A stretch of DNA of 64,000 nt. It comes from Chlorokybus atmophyticus. Lineage: Eukaryota > Streptophyta > Chlorokybophyceae > Chlorokybales > Chlorokybaceae. This document shows positions 27,520 through 39,000 of this stretch, in pieces. Within the stretch, counting starts at the first letter, position 1. Every line of letters begins with the position of its first letter. The stretch spans positions 1,072,461-1,136,460 of the forward strand of contig RHPI01000797.1 in the NCBI GenBank assembly GCA_009103225.1, given 5' to 3'. The translations under genes were made by a program, and so were the position numbers. The notes under the pieces are model-generated. The model had not been told where the DNA came from, did not search any database, and worked only from the letters and a program-made list of their open reading frames with translations.

Positions 27520-28236
27520 CTTCAAGCCACTTGTCCCGCACCCACCCCTCCGCTTACAGAATCCTGCACAATAGCACTACCTCAATGCGGCAAAATACAA
27601 ACATAGACATTGCCGTCAGTGGCTTAGCACATACACATAGCAACAGTTTAAGCAGCCAGCACCTGTGAACAACACGGCCCCACCGTACCACCACCGCCGC
27701 CGCCGTTACCCCTGCCGCCGTGACTGCCACGGCAGCAGTGTCTCAACAAACAACTTGTATTGATCCCATCTTGACCGTCATTGAGTGACGCTTTGAATAG
27801 TAACGAGTAACGAGTTACAGCCGTAGCCAGTGTGCTCAACAGGCAGCAAACGGCTGTTCGGGGCCTGTGACAGGCCGGGCCGCCTGTCCCAACATGCACA
27901 GCACTAACGGCAAGCGCTGCCAGTAATTAAGCAGCCTTCTTATCGTTATCAGCAGGCACACAATTACTGCCTGTGACTCGCAGGCAAATCCCAGTCAGCG
28001 CCATCTATACTGCCACGCACAGCCGGGCATTGTCTTTGACAGGCAGTTTGCTAGGTGACGCGCAATGCGGAAGTTTGTGCCTATCTCTAGGTCGAGACTA
28101 TCGCGGCACGGATCCAGTTCGAGGGCGGCTCGATGCGATACGGTTTGACGGATCCGGACTGGCGTGCTATTGAGCCGCCTGTGGCGGCGGCGGCAGCGGC
28201 GGCGGCGAAGGAGGAGGAGGAGGAGGAGGAGGCGTC
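27520..28236. promoter_or_regulatory. Divergent intergenic region of malate dehydrogenase and CDKAL1-type genes
   Basis: About 720 bp separate two head-to-head genes and must contain both promoters. No clear TATA box or operator was recognised. A (gga)n/(ggc)n purine-rich stretch lies directly upstream of the plus-strand start (28181-28233). No open frame here is convincing. Confidence 0.5.
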
Positions 28237-31200
28237 ATGGACGACATTGAGGACATGGTGACTGCTGGAGCTTCTCCTCAGGGATTGCACCTCCCCCCGC
28301 CTCAGGTCTTTTACAAACCTCAGGTGGCGCAAGCAGAGGGCGTCTCAGTGGGCATTGTACCTGGCACCGAGGTAGGCGGCGGGAGTCCGTAGCTGGTTAA
28401 ACGCTTGCATACTGGTTTGCTAAAATTTCTGTTGAATGTGCCATTGATTCCGTTCACCTACATAGCTATTACCGCGAGTGTGCCTTGCAGACCATCTACT
28501 TGAGGACGTTCGGGTGTTCTCACAACCGGGTAAGTCAATAAACACTACTTGTTGAGTGAAAGCTGAGTGTAATGTGCAATGTCAGTGCTTGAACTGACGC
28601 AGTCCGGTACATTACAGAGCGATAGCGAATACATGGCCGGCTTGCTTCAAAGTTACGGTTACAGACTGACCGAAGAGCCGAGCGAGGCACACCTGTGGCT
28701 GATCAACTCGTGAGTACAAGTGCATGGCACTCTATTTTCAACGACAGTTTACGCGTGACGCATGCTGTGCACTTCTTGCATGCACAACACGCATAATGCA
28801 TGCAAGCACCCTCTTAGTCACGGATGTAGTAACATGCTTCTTCAATCGGTGTACCTAATGTCGTCTTGGTCGCAGCTATTTCACTTGCATCTTTTTGGCA
28901 GTTGTACAGTAAAGAACCCAAGTGAACAAGCTGTTGGCACCCTCGTACAACGGGGAAGAGACAGCGGAAAGAAAGTTGTTGTTGCAGGATGTGTGCCTCA
29001 GGGCGACCCAAAGAACAGAATGCTGCAGGTTCCAATCCTCATGCATTGCTGTTTCGGCAAGCAATCGGACGCTGTGTTCAGGGCGTTGTCTAACAACATC
29101 ATTTGTTGCAGGGCTTGAGTCTTCTTGGTGTAAAGCAGATTGGCCGGATTGTAGAGGTTGTTGAGGAGACCTTGAAGGGCAACTCAGTGCAGTTACTGAG
29201 TAAGACGGGTCCCTTGCCAGATTTGGACTTACCCAAGGTGCTGTACTTTAGCTGTGTATATGGCATCACTACTAACACGCAAGCTTACATGCCTCACATC
29301 ATGTCTGTTTAGGTGCGGCGCAATGAATTTGTTGAGGTGATTCCCTTGAGCACAGGCTGTTTGGGCGCCTGCACTTATTGCAAGACAAAACATGCCAGGG
29401 GCGAACTTGGCAGCTATCCATTGGAGTCATTGGTAAGTTGGTGTCAATGTGTAAGTCAGTTGGCTTGGCTGAAAGCAACGACATTGCACACTTGCCCAAC
29501 CACTAGACTTTCAACTACACCCTGACATCAGGTCTATTGCTGTCACTCAATCAGGTTGAACGAGCGCGAAGTGTTGTTCAAGAGGGTGTGAGAGAAATCT
29601 GGCTCAGCAGCGAGGACACTGGTGCTTACGGTATCCAGTTATAGCTCACATCGCCGGCTGCTCCCTTGCAGTATAAACAAGCTTGTAACCCGCTTGGTGC
29701 GTTGTTTCAGGAAGGGACATTGGCACGAACCTGCCAGTTTTACTCCGAGGCATTGTGAGTGTCCTGCCCCGCGACAACAGTGTCATGCTCAGAGTTGGCA
29801 TGACAAATCCGCCATTTATACTGGAGCACTTGGACGCTATGGCAGAGATCCTGAGGCATCCTTCTGTGTATGCATTTCTTCACGTGCCTGTGCAGTCTGG
29901 AAGTGATGCTGTACTACTGGTCAGTACAGTGACACGCTGTTTCGCAAGAACACTAGCTACTCATGTAGTATATCTGCACTCCGATGAAGTTGAGTTGTGG
30001 GGTTAGTCAATCGTTTCTTGATGCATTGTCCTAGAGGTGTCATTTGGGTCATCAGCAGGGATGGTTGTTCTTGCATGTAGCTGATGTGCATGACTTGCAG
30101 GGCATGAATCGCGAGTACACTTCCGCAGAGTTCAGATGTGTTGCAGACACTCTTCTTGCGCAAGTACCTGGTTTGCAGCTAGCAACGGATATCATATGCG
30201 GGTTTCCAGGTCAGCAGAATTGCTCTTGGTTTACATGCACGCATCCTGGCCGTCCAGTCAACAGCATCATACTTATCACCGATGTCTGCAGGTGAAACTG
30301 CATCAGATCATGAGCATACTATGTCCCTTGTCCGACAGTACCGCTTTCCTCATTTGCACATCTCGCAATTCTACCCACGACCTGGTTAGTTTAGTCCACT
30401 CAGCCAATGTGTAAAGGCCTGTGCTGCCAGCCCGTACATATTAAGCGCCTTGCGTGCTCATGCTACAACTACAGCAAACCTTCGCATGTGCGTAACTCAG
30501 GTACACCTGCTGCGCGCATGAAACGAGTGCCCACAGCTGAGGTCAAGAGCAGAACTCGGGAGCTCACTGCGCTGTTTGAATCATTTGCGCCGTATCAGGG
30601 CTTGGAAGGCCGCACGGAAAGGGTGTGGGTCACGGAAGTTGCTAGTGATGGGACTAGCCTGGTAAGCCGAATCATGAGAATATATCTCTACAATTCCAGC
30701 CAGCAAACTGTCCTCGTGTACACACTGACATCACACTTTTGGACTCAACGCAATGGAGTCTTTATTTGAGGCCAGTTACTGATTGACTTGGTTTCAGGTG
30801 GGGCATACCAAGAACTACACACAAGTGCTGCTATCACCCACAGAGGGTCTACTGGGTAGAAGTGCCCTTGTTCGAATAACCTCTGTCTCCAGATGGAGTG
30901 TAAAGGCAGACATTGTGAGCGTGTTTCCCGACTGTGATGCTGCAGAGTTGTATGGACCGCAGCAGTGGCGGTTTGCAGAACAAGGAGCAGACGACAGAGC
31001 CAACAGTGGCACTGGCACTGGCACATCGTGTGCCTCAGATTGCACTTGCGATCAGGCAAGGGCAAAGCACAGTTGCACGTGTGCTACCATATTTGGCGAA
31101 GACGCGTCACTGGAGAATGGTGTTGGAGTCGGCAGGTTAGGGGCTTTGCTGGGTATAGCTACAAAGCATAAACCAATGGTGCTTGTAGATTGGCTGCTGT

Positions 31201-31283
31201 TAAGTGGCATGTTGGCGGGGGTTGGGGGCGTGGTATGTGCAGGTGTATTGACCTGCTACACAGCTTGGAGTTTAGGTACTTAA
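28237..31283 (+). CDS. CDKAL1-type threonylcarbamoyladenosine tRNA methylthiotransferase
   Basis: Twelve exons join to 590 residues: 28237-28371, 28491-28529, 28618-28709, 28902-29028, 29112-29237, 29313-29432, 29555-29630, 29711-29919, 30101-30209, 30292-30384, 30501-30661 and 30798-31283. This radical-SAM enzyme converts t6A37 to ms2t6A37 in tRNA-Lys(UUU). The N-terminal UPF0004 domain has the Fe-S cysteines in TFGCSHN, SCTVKNP and AGCVPQ. The radical-SAM CxxxCxxC is [20 protein letters not shown]-binding TRAM sequence follows (RVWVTEV, then [20 protein letters not shown]). The last exon ends in a hydrophobic segment ([19 protein letters not shown]), consistent with the tail anchor of eukaryotic CDKAL1 in the ER membrane. 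Between TRAM and tail is an unusual Cys-rich stretch (CASDCTCDQ...CTCATIF). The start at 28237 has no in-frame rival nearby. Confidence 0.96.
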
Positions 31284-33041
31284 CAATAAGACAGCAGTCG
31301 TTTGCCAAGCTCATGCACGCCTTGAGGTCATGTGTCACAACTTCCTGTGCCTGTAGATATTCCGATGCAGCTGAGTATTTTGGAATCAGCGTACTTGATG
31401 CCTTCATGTAAACATCTAGTTAACTGCCTCCTCATGCGTCAATCGATGCTACACGTGCAAGCACACATGGCAGCACCCTTGCAAGCCCAAACGCACACCC
31501 ACCCACCCATCCAGAGCTTCATTTACTAGAGGGCCTGGCTATGGGCCGAATGCAAGTAGCTTAGTGCAACCGAGGGAAAGACCAACGACGGCGATGATGA
31601 CAACATACAGCCGCAGCAAGGACCAATCGATTGTACCTTTCAGGAGGGTGTGTATAACTGTTGAAGTTGATTAACTTCGAGTCTAGGAGCACACGCACTC
31701 TGTCAGCTTGATGGATGCATTGGGCGCACGTGCAATTCACACATAGCCATCACTATTACAACGCATGAAACAATGCAAAGAGGACGTGCTGTAAAGATGG
31801 GTGACACTCAGCCATGTCTGAGACAGGTGTGGCAATCAGCGACCAAAGAGGCTAGCTACGCTCCATATTTGCCATTGACGGCATACTCAACTCGCCGTAG
31901 TTGCTTCCTAAGGTTGAAAACTGTACTACGGTAGCGCTCATAACAACAACTTTTCTCAACCCACGCATATGTACGAACCCGTCGCCGCCACAATTAGCGA
32001 TGCCCACATTTTGCGGTTGCTAACCGGTGGCGCTCTGCCACAGATGGGCCGCAATGCGAGTTGTGGTGAACTCTAGAGGTGCCTACTGCAGCCTATTTCG
32101 TTGTTTTATTGTGCGTTGTTGTTGGGATTGCAAACATTCAGCTAATGGGGGCCCGGGCCAGCTCTTTGCACCACACTTCGCGGTTGCTAATTGGTGGCAC
32201 ATTGTGCGACAGGTGGGCCGCAATGCAAGCTGTGGTAAAGTCTACTAGTGCCTGCTGCTGCTGCCTACGTAGAATACTTTCTTCTTTCATTGTGCATTGT
32301 TGCTGGGATTGCAAACATCAGCTAATGGGACCCCGGGCCAGCTGTTTGCTCTGTGCTTTGCTAGTTGTGCTTGCTGTGTTCGTACCCATTCATACAAGCT
32401 ACCTTATATGCCATGTTGCGCCATGTTTGTGTGCATATATATTGTCAATTAATCATAAGATGTGCTCGTTGAGAATATTGGGTCTTTTATTATGTAATGT
32501 TATACATTATTTCATAAAACATTGTTGAGTTTACTACTTTTATTTTTATCCCGATTACTTCATAATAAGCGCCCGTTGGTGAAAACCCCCATCGTTATAT
32601 CAGCAACAAATGTTAGATGTTGTATATTTATGTTTAGGTAGAATAATTTTATTGCATGCATCGTGTTGCGTGTAAACATGATATGTAATTTAACTTCATT
32701 GCAATGCTCACTTTAATGTCTCTCCTACTGTACTAATGTAAAAAATGAATGCGCGTTCAAAAGTGCCATCCATGAGTTCAGAGCGTCCACTTTAGTATAG
32801 AGCGGGGACTCTTACCGAGTTATAAGTGACTAAAGTATTCATCAAATGCTTCAACAAATTCAAGCCGAATTCATATTTCGTCTAAAGATGTAATCAAGTC
32901 ACTACTAGCAGTTGCACTAGCGAGGCTCGGACCGCGGTAGGGACAAACGGCTAGTGCGGGGCAGTTTGAAACACAGTCTGCTTGCCTGGCTGTGGTCGAC
33001 CACATTGTTCATATCGCCGCCGCTGTCGCCGGGGCGGTGTG
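31284..33041. other. Intergenic region with a partial tandem duplication
   Basis: It lies between two plus-strand genes, so it holds the 3' end of the CDKAL1-type gene and the kinesin promoter. A 170-180 bp segment is duplicated at 32011-32350. The rest, especially 32400-32900, is AT-rich and shows no gene. Confidence 0.55.
32011..32350. repeat. Two-copy diverged tandem duplication (period about 167-180 bp)
   Basis: Copy 1 runs from gcggttgctaaccggtgg at 32013 to cccgggccagctctttg near 32167. Copy 2 runs from gcggttgctaattggtgg at 32180 to cccgggccagctgtttg near 32347. The units share gtgggccgcaatgc or a close variant, gttgttgggattgcaaacat and cagctaatggg with substitutions and small indels; the offset between matching words grows from 167 to 180 bp. 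It is not coding. Confidence 0.85.
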
Positions 33042-36000
33042 ATGCCACGCGGTGGTGGCATGGATGAGAACTTCTGTCCTGTATCGCCCAACATTTTCGG
33101 GGGCGGCGACGCTGGAGGGCTGAGCAGCAGTAGCAGCGGCAGCTTCAAGACACCACAGCCGCTGAGGCCTTCCAGGGCTGGGGTGGGCAGGCAGCAGCAG
33201 CAACAGCAGCAGCAGGGGGGCATGGGCGGGCCGCCCAAGTCGCCTGCCACCGTGGCGACGACACGTGGCGGGAGCTTTTGGGACAGGGGCGGCGGAGGTG
33301 GATTGTCGGAAAGCGCCCCTTGCTCTCCTCGTTCCTTGGGCTTCCAGATCAGTGGGGCTGACCTGCAAGCTGCGGCTGGGGCAGCCGCCTTGCTAGACAG
33401 CAATGTGAAGGTTAGGGTGTGTTGCATGGTAACAATATTGTTGCGTGTGCATGTGGAGCGGTGGCGACAAATGGAAACTGCGACTCTTGTACAGATCTTG
33501 TGCTGGGCAAACATGGTGTCTAACTAGTGACGTGTTAAGCATCCGCATGGGACGCAACCGTGTCAAGCATCATTTGCTGGAGTGCATGCACCGTGCATTT
33601 GATGATCTCCAGATTCTTACTAATCCTAGCTGAATGCACTGCTTCATTGGGCACGTTCCATCCCTGTGGTAACACATGACAGGTAGTATCTCACAGTAGT
33701 CAGCTTCTTAGCCAGTCTGAGTTTGAGCATGCTAAGCACCTTTAACATCACACGCCATGCAAGATGTTTGCTGCTGATGACAATATGCGTGTTGGTCGGC
33801 AGGTCTTTGTGCGAGCTCGCCCTCTCAACCCAAGCGAGCTAGCTCAACCCTGCGTGCAAGTCGACGGCGACGAGTCGGTAGTGGTTAGCAGCGCGAGGAG
33901 CACAAACGGCACCCCTTCTCAACCGCAGCGGTTCACATTTGACAGAGTACTGGACGAGAATGCTACACAGGTGCTTTGAGATGCATACTGCCATCAAGCA
34001 TGCGCACTTGCACGTCCCAACCAATTACTTGTTGCTTTGAGGCATGCACAGTCTTGGACAGCAGGGTTGATGGATGCCGTGCATGCGAACCCACGCACGC
34101 GTCATTTTAAGAATTTCCAATCAATAGTGATGCCTGGCTTGCAGGAGGAGTTGTTTGAATCCGCTGTGAAGCCCATAGTGGAGAATTGCTTATTGGGTTA
34201 CAACAGTAGCTTCTTCGCGTATGGTCAGGTAGATATGCTGGGCACCTGCGAACATGCTCTTGACCAGTTGCCTGATTCTTCTTTCAATCGCAGACTGGCA
34301 GTGGCAAGACGTACACTATGTTCGGCGCCCTTCCTGAGACAAGTACAGGATGGAGTCAATGCGCCCATCGCGGTGTCATACCAAGGATGTTTGAGCATCT
34401 ACTGGCGCGTGCAGCACAGGTATACACAAGGTGCTATAAGAGAGAAGTGAAGAGAGTAACTAAGTTTGTGTGAAGCAACTGCAAACAATCACCCTTTCTG
34501 TGCAGGAAGAGGCGCTCAATGGCACAGAGTTTCTGTGCAAGTGCTCGTTTGTAGAGGTAGGTGCCTGTGGTGTGACGGACTTACATGTTCCCACCGGCGA
34601 GTAGTGACGTGACTCTTTTGTTTCAGATATACAATGAACAAGTCAACGACCTGTTGGACCCGTCCAAGCGCAACCTCAAGGTGTGCGCTTCAGCTGCTGC
34701 TGTGCATCTATGGCTTCAAGCTTGCTGTGTTGCATGTCGCAACATTGTGTAATCAGCCAACTGCATATGTGCGGCAGGTTGTGGACGCACAGTCTGCTGA
34801 CCGTGGTGCACACATCAAGGATGCCACTGAGCGTTTGGTAAAATCAGCGCAAGACATGTATGACCTTATTGCCCAGGTGTGTTGCCGTGTACTCTACAGC
34901 AGAAATATCAAGCAGTATAACTGCAGAGGTTTTATCATCATGGCACATGTGGCATGTCTTGATTGTGGCTTGTATCAGGGTCTGGCAAACAGAAAGACTG
35001 CCACCACCAACATGAACTGGGAGTCGAGCCGTTCACATTCCGTCATCACATGTTTGCTGGAGCGCAAGGTTTGCTTCTGACCTCCTGCTGCAACAGTGGC
35101 CAGTAGCTGTGCATGCACGTGTGCTCACGTGCATATGTATCCTCGCAGCATACCGCACCTGATGGCACTTTCAGCATCCGATACTCCAAGCTGAACCTGG
35201 TGGACTTGGCTGGGTCAGAAAGGTGGGTGCTGGCTTAGTTCCTTGTTGCTGCTGTTCGTGAGTGCATAGTCTAATGTCCGTTTCAACAGGCAGAAGAGCT
35301 CCGGCGCGACAGGGGAGCGCTTGAAGGAAGCCTCCAACATTAACAAGTCCCTTTCTAACCTCGGGTAACCTTCTTGTGCATGCCATGCACAGCTGGGACG
35401 CACAGGCTGAACGGTAATGTCTGTTGCTCATCTGCAACTATTGTGCCAGGCTTGTTATCAAGCGTCTCATTGAAGCGCAAGGCAAGAAGACCTCAGCATT
35501 GCCTGTGCCTTACCGCGACTCCAAACTCACACACTTGCTGGAAGTAAGTGGAGTAAACAACAATGAACAGAAAAGTATAGCTATGAGCAAGTTTGACAGC
35601 GGCAATTATGTTGCTTGCAGGAGTCCTTGGGTGGGAATGCATTCACTGCCATCGTTGCGAACATCAGTCCATCAAGCGGGTGAGCGCACGTGATACTCAT
35701 TGCAAGCCAATGTGTGCTGACTTGCTTAAATGGTGTTGGCATTCTTTCAGGTGCCATGAAGAAACACTCAGCACGTTGCAGTTTGCTCGCAGAGCAAAAT
35801 TCCTGCCAAACAAGGTGACGTTTGTGTTTGCATCTTGTTGTTTTGCCTCAGTGTTCACGTGTAGAAACCACAGATAACCAATGTCACCACAATGTGCAGG
35901 CTCATGTCAATGAAGTAAGGAGCAGTCATGAACAGGAGTACCGCCTGCTGAGGTTTGAAGTGGAGAAACTGAAGGTGAGACTGCATGTGGGATCAGTGGC

Positions 36001-39000
36001 TGTTGCTTCCCTTCAATGCTGCATATTGCATGTTAGATCAAGTACCAATGTTGCAGGAGGTGCAGCAAGAGTGCTTGAAACGCGAGGCAGACACCGCGTC
36101 CCGGTTGACAAGACTCCAGTAAGCACACTTCGTTTGTTTTGCTTATGTACAAGGCAGTATTGCGATAACAAGCGTATTTGGTCTGCAGGAGCGAGCTTGA
36201 GGAAACAAACGGGCTTGCGAGCAGAACCGATGAAGAACTGGGCAGCCTCCAGCATGAGATGAGTGGAGTGACAAACAGCGTGGAGTGCCTGAAGGAAGAG
36301 GTCTCATGATGTGCAAGCCTGCTGTAACAAATGCACTGTGCTTGAGCGTAAGCACTTACTTCAACTGGTTGTGTTCCACAGGTGCGGGAGACTATGCAAA
36401 AGGCAGCCGACTCCCATACAGCCCATCAAGCCTTATTAGCGAAATTGGCACTCCTGGAAGGAGATTGCAGAGTTCAGCACCAGCGCATGCAGACTGATGT
36501 TGCTGGCATCAGGGGAGAAGTTGAAGACACTGCACATGTGCTACAAGTGCTGGCTGCAAAGGTTCTCCCTAAAATGTTGATTTCCTTTAACAAGTGTGTA
36601 TCGACGTCAGGGTGGCCCTGTTGAGTACCTCTGACAGATCGTGTTGCAGGTTGGAGGGTGCAGTGGCCGTGATGAGCTGTCTGAGACCTCGCGTGAAGTT
36701 GAGAAAATGGTCGGGGTGCTGATAGCAATGCAAGAGGTTTGTTTAACATTGCAGCACCCAGCATCTGCAACGCTGAGTGTTGTAACCTTTCCTTGTGTGT
36801 ACTGCAGGCTGATGCGAAGCGTAAAGATGCTGTAATCAGCTTGCACGAGCGCGTGCGCACTCTTGCAGGTAGCTAGTAGCAATTGTCCGTTGTGCAACTA
36901 TAATGTCTGGTCTCTTGTAACTGTCTCTATGGAGCTATTGCGTGGTGTGGATGTCTGCACTCTTAGGGTTGTATCTGCTCTCTGTTGCAATGCAGCTGAT
37001 GTTGTCTCGTATTGTATTGCAGCGGACGTGGAGCAGCTGCAGAGTCTACACAAGGGCGTGGTGAGCAGTCAATACATCCACACTTACCTTGACAACCTGA
37101 ACAGTGGTGCATCGGCTTGCAAGGCCTGATAACTGATTATGGTTTCAACAGGGAACTCGTGAAGCTCCTTTGCTGGAGGATAGGTTCAGCAATTTGGCAG
37201 CCAAACTCACTGATGTAAGCTGCCTGACTTACAGCTGCGCTTGCTCTGCTGCTCGCACAACGTTCATGTCAACTCACAGCAACACCCACCCGCAGGAGGC
37301 CACTGACTTCCGTTCAAAAGTGGCGGCTGAGGTAGAGTGGCAAGTGGAACTGAATGCTCAGAGCAAGGCCGAGCGCGAAGAAGAGCGTGCGGTGTGTGGC
37401 TTGACTCAACCTTCAAACCGTTTTTAAGCACCCGTTCACTGCAGCTTGCGTTCCTCACACTTGCAACACGCGACACACAGGCACTTGCTGCGTTGCACAA
37501 TGAGCTGTCGAGGTTTTTGTTGGAGCAGCGGACAGAAAACAAGAGCCTGCGCACCCACTTGAGTGAGCAGCAGCAGGTACGTGTTCTACCATAATCCAAC
37601 CAAGTTTTGTGTGGTTGCAACACATCATGCATGTACATGTCAATGACTGCTGATGGTTCATGTGCCACCCCAGTCTATGCAAGTGATGCGCATAGAGTTT
37701 GGAGAGACTCTTAGCAAGTACACAGAAACGCTGACGAGTCAGGAAAAGCTGGTCGCGCATTACCAAAAGGCGCGCGAAGCTGACAAGGAGGTAGACAAGT
37801 TCTCTCCTTCTGAAAGATCGCATGCTTGCGTGTTGTATGCAGTTGGCAAATAACTTTTGGGCTGCAGAACCTGGCGGCCACGCAACGAGAGCTTGCTAAG
37901 CTGCGTTCGGAGCATGAGGAGTTGCTGCACAGTCTGCGTGAAACACAGCTGCAGCAGGCTGAGGTGAACATCTGCGTGTTCCTCCAATGTGTTGCATGTT
38001 TGTTCGGGGTGCATGCTTTGTCTGATGCCCCATCGCAGGATTTGCACTCCTTGCAATCTGGCTACTCGGAGCTGTCCATGATGGCCATGCCAGTGGAGTC
38101 CGCGTGCGCGCCTGCGGGCCAATCAATGGTAAACCCAGCTCGCTATGAGCTCTGCCATGTTGACTAGTGTTTTGTACTAAAGCTCAGCGGTTCCAGGCGC
38201 AAGACTTGCATCCCGATCAAGACCTCAGTGCCCTCCGTCAGGAGCTGTTTGCCAAGCTGGACAAGCAGGCCGCAGTTTTACGGCGATACCGCGACATGCA
38301 AGCGACATCACAACTGGTTCGCTGTTCTGTTGCTGTTTGTCTTGGCAAAATGAACCTTGAAGAATTGCTTTTTAGAAAGCAGACTGGAGTCATGCTGTTT
38401 ACGCGTCAACTTCGTGCAGGAATTGGAAACGGCACTGATCAATGAGAGAAGGGCGTTTGAGGGTCAGATGGCTGCTCATGCACGAGACCAAGAGGAGGTA
38501 TGTCCATCAACTTGTTGTTCACAGAGCAGGATTGCAGTATTAACAATAATTGCACACATGTGTAACAGCGCTTATCGACGTTGAAGCAAGAGATGTTGGC
38601 TATGCTGGAGGAACGCTTGCAAATCACAAACAACACGACAACAGCACAACAGAGTCCATCCCAACAGCAGGTAAGATTTTGACACTCAGGATGCGGCATT
38701 GTTCAATGCTGCGCATTGTCCCACACAAGACTGCGTGTGGTTGTGCAGATGTCTGCCTCCGCGGAGCAGCAGGTTGACGAGAGCATGCATCCGACAGCGA
38801 CTATACCGGTACGCATATTTGGACGCTCTGTGCAATGTGTCTGATCGTGTCAATTACTTGTTAAGTTGATTGATCGACTGACAAGCTGCTGTCACATTGC
38901 CTTACCAAATTGTTTGAGGGTGCTTTGTCTCACTTGTAATGTAAATCAGGTTTGCACAGATGCCGACAATAAAGAGGCACCACCAGCAGCATGCAGTCCA

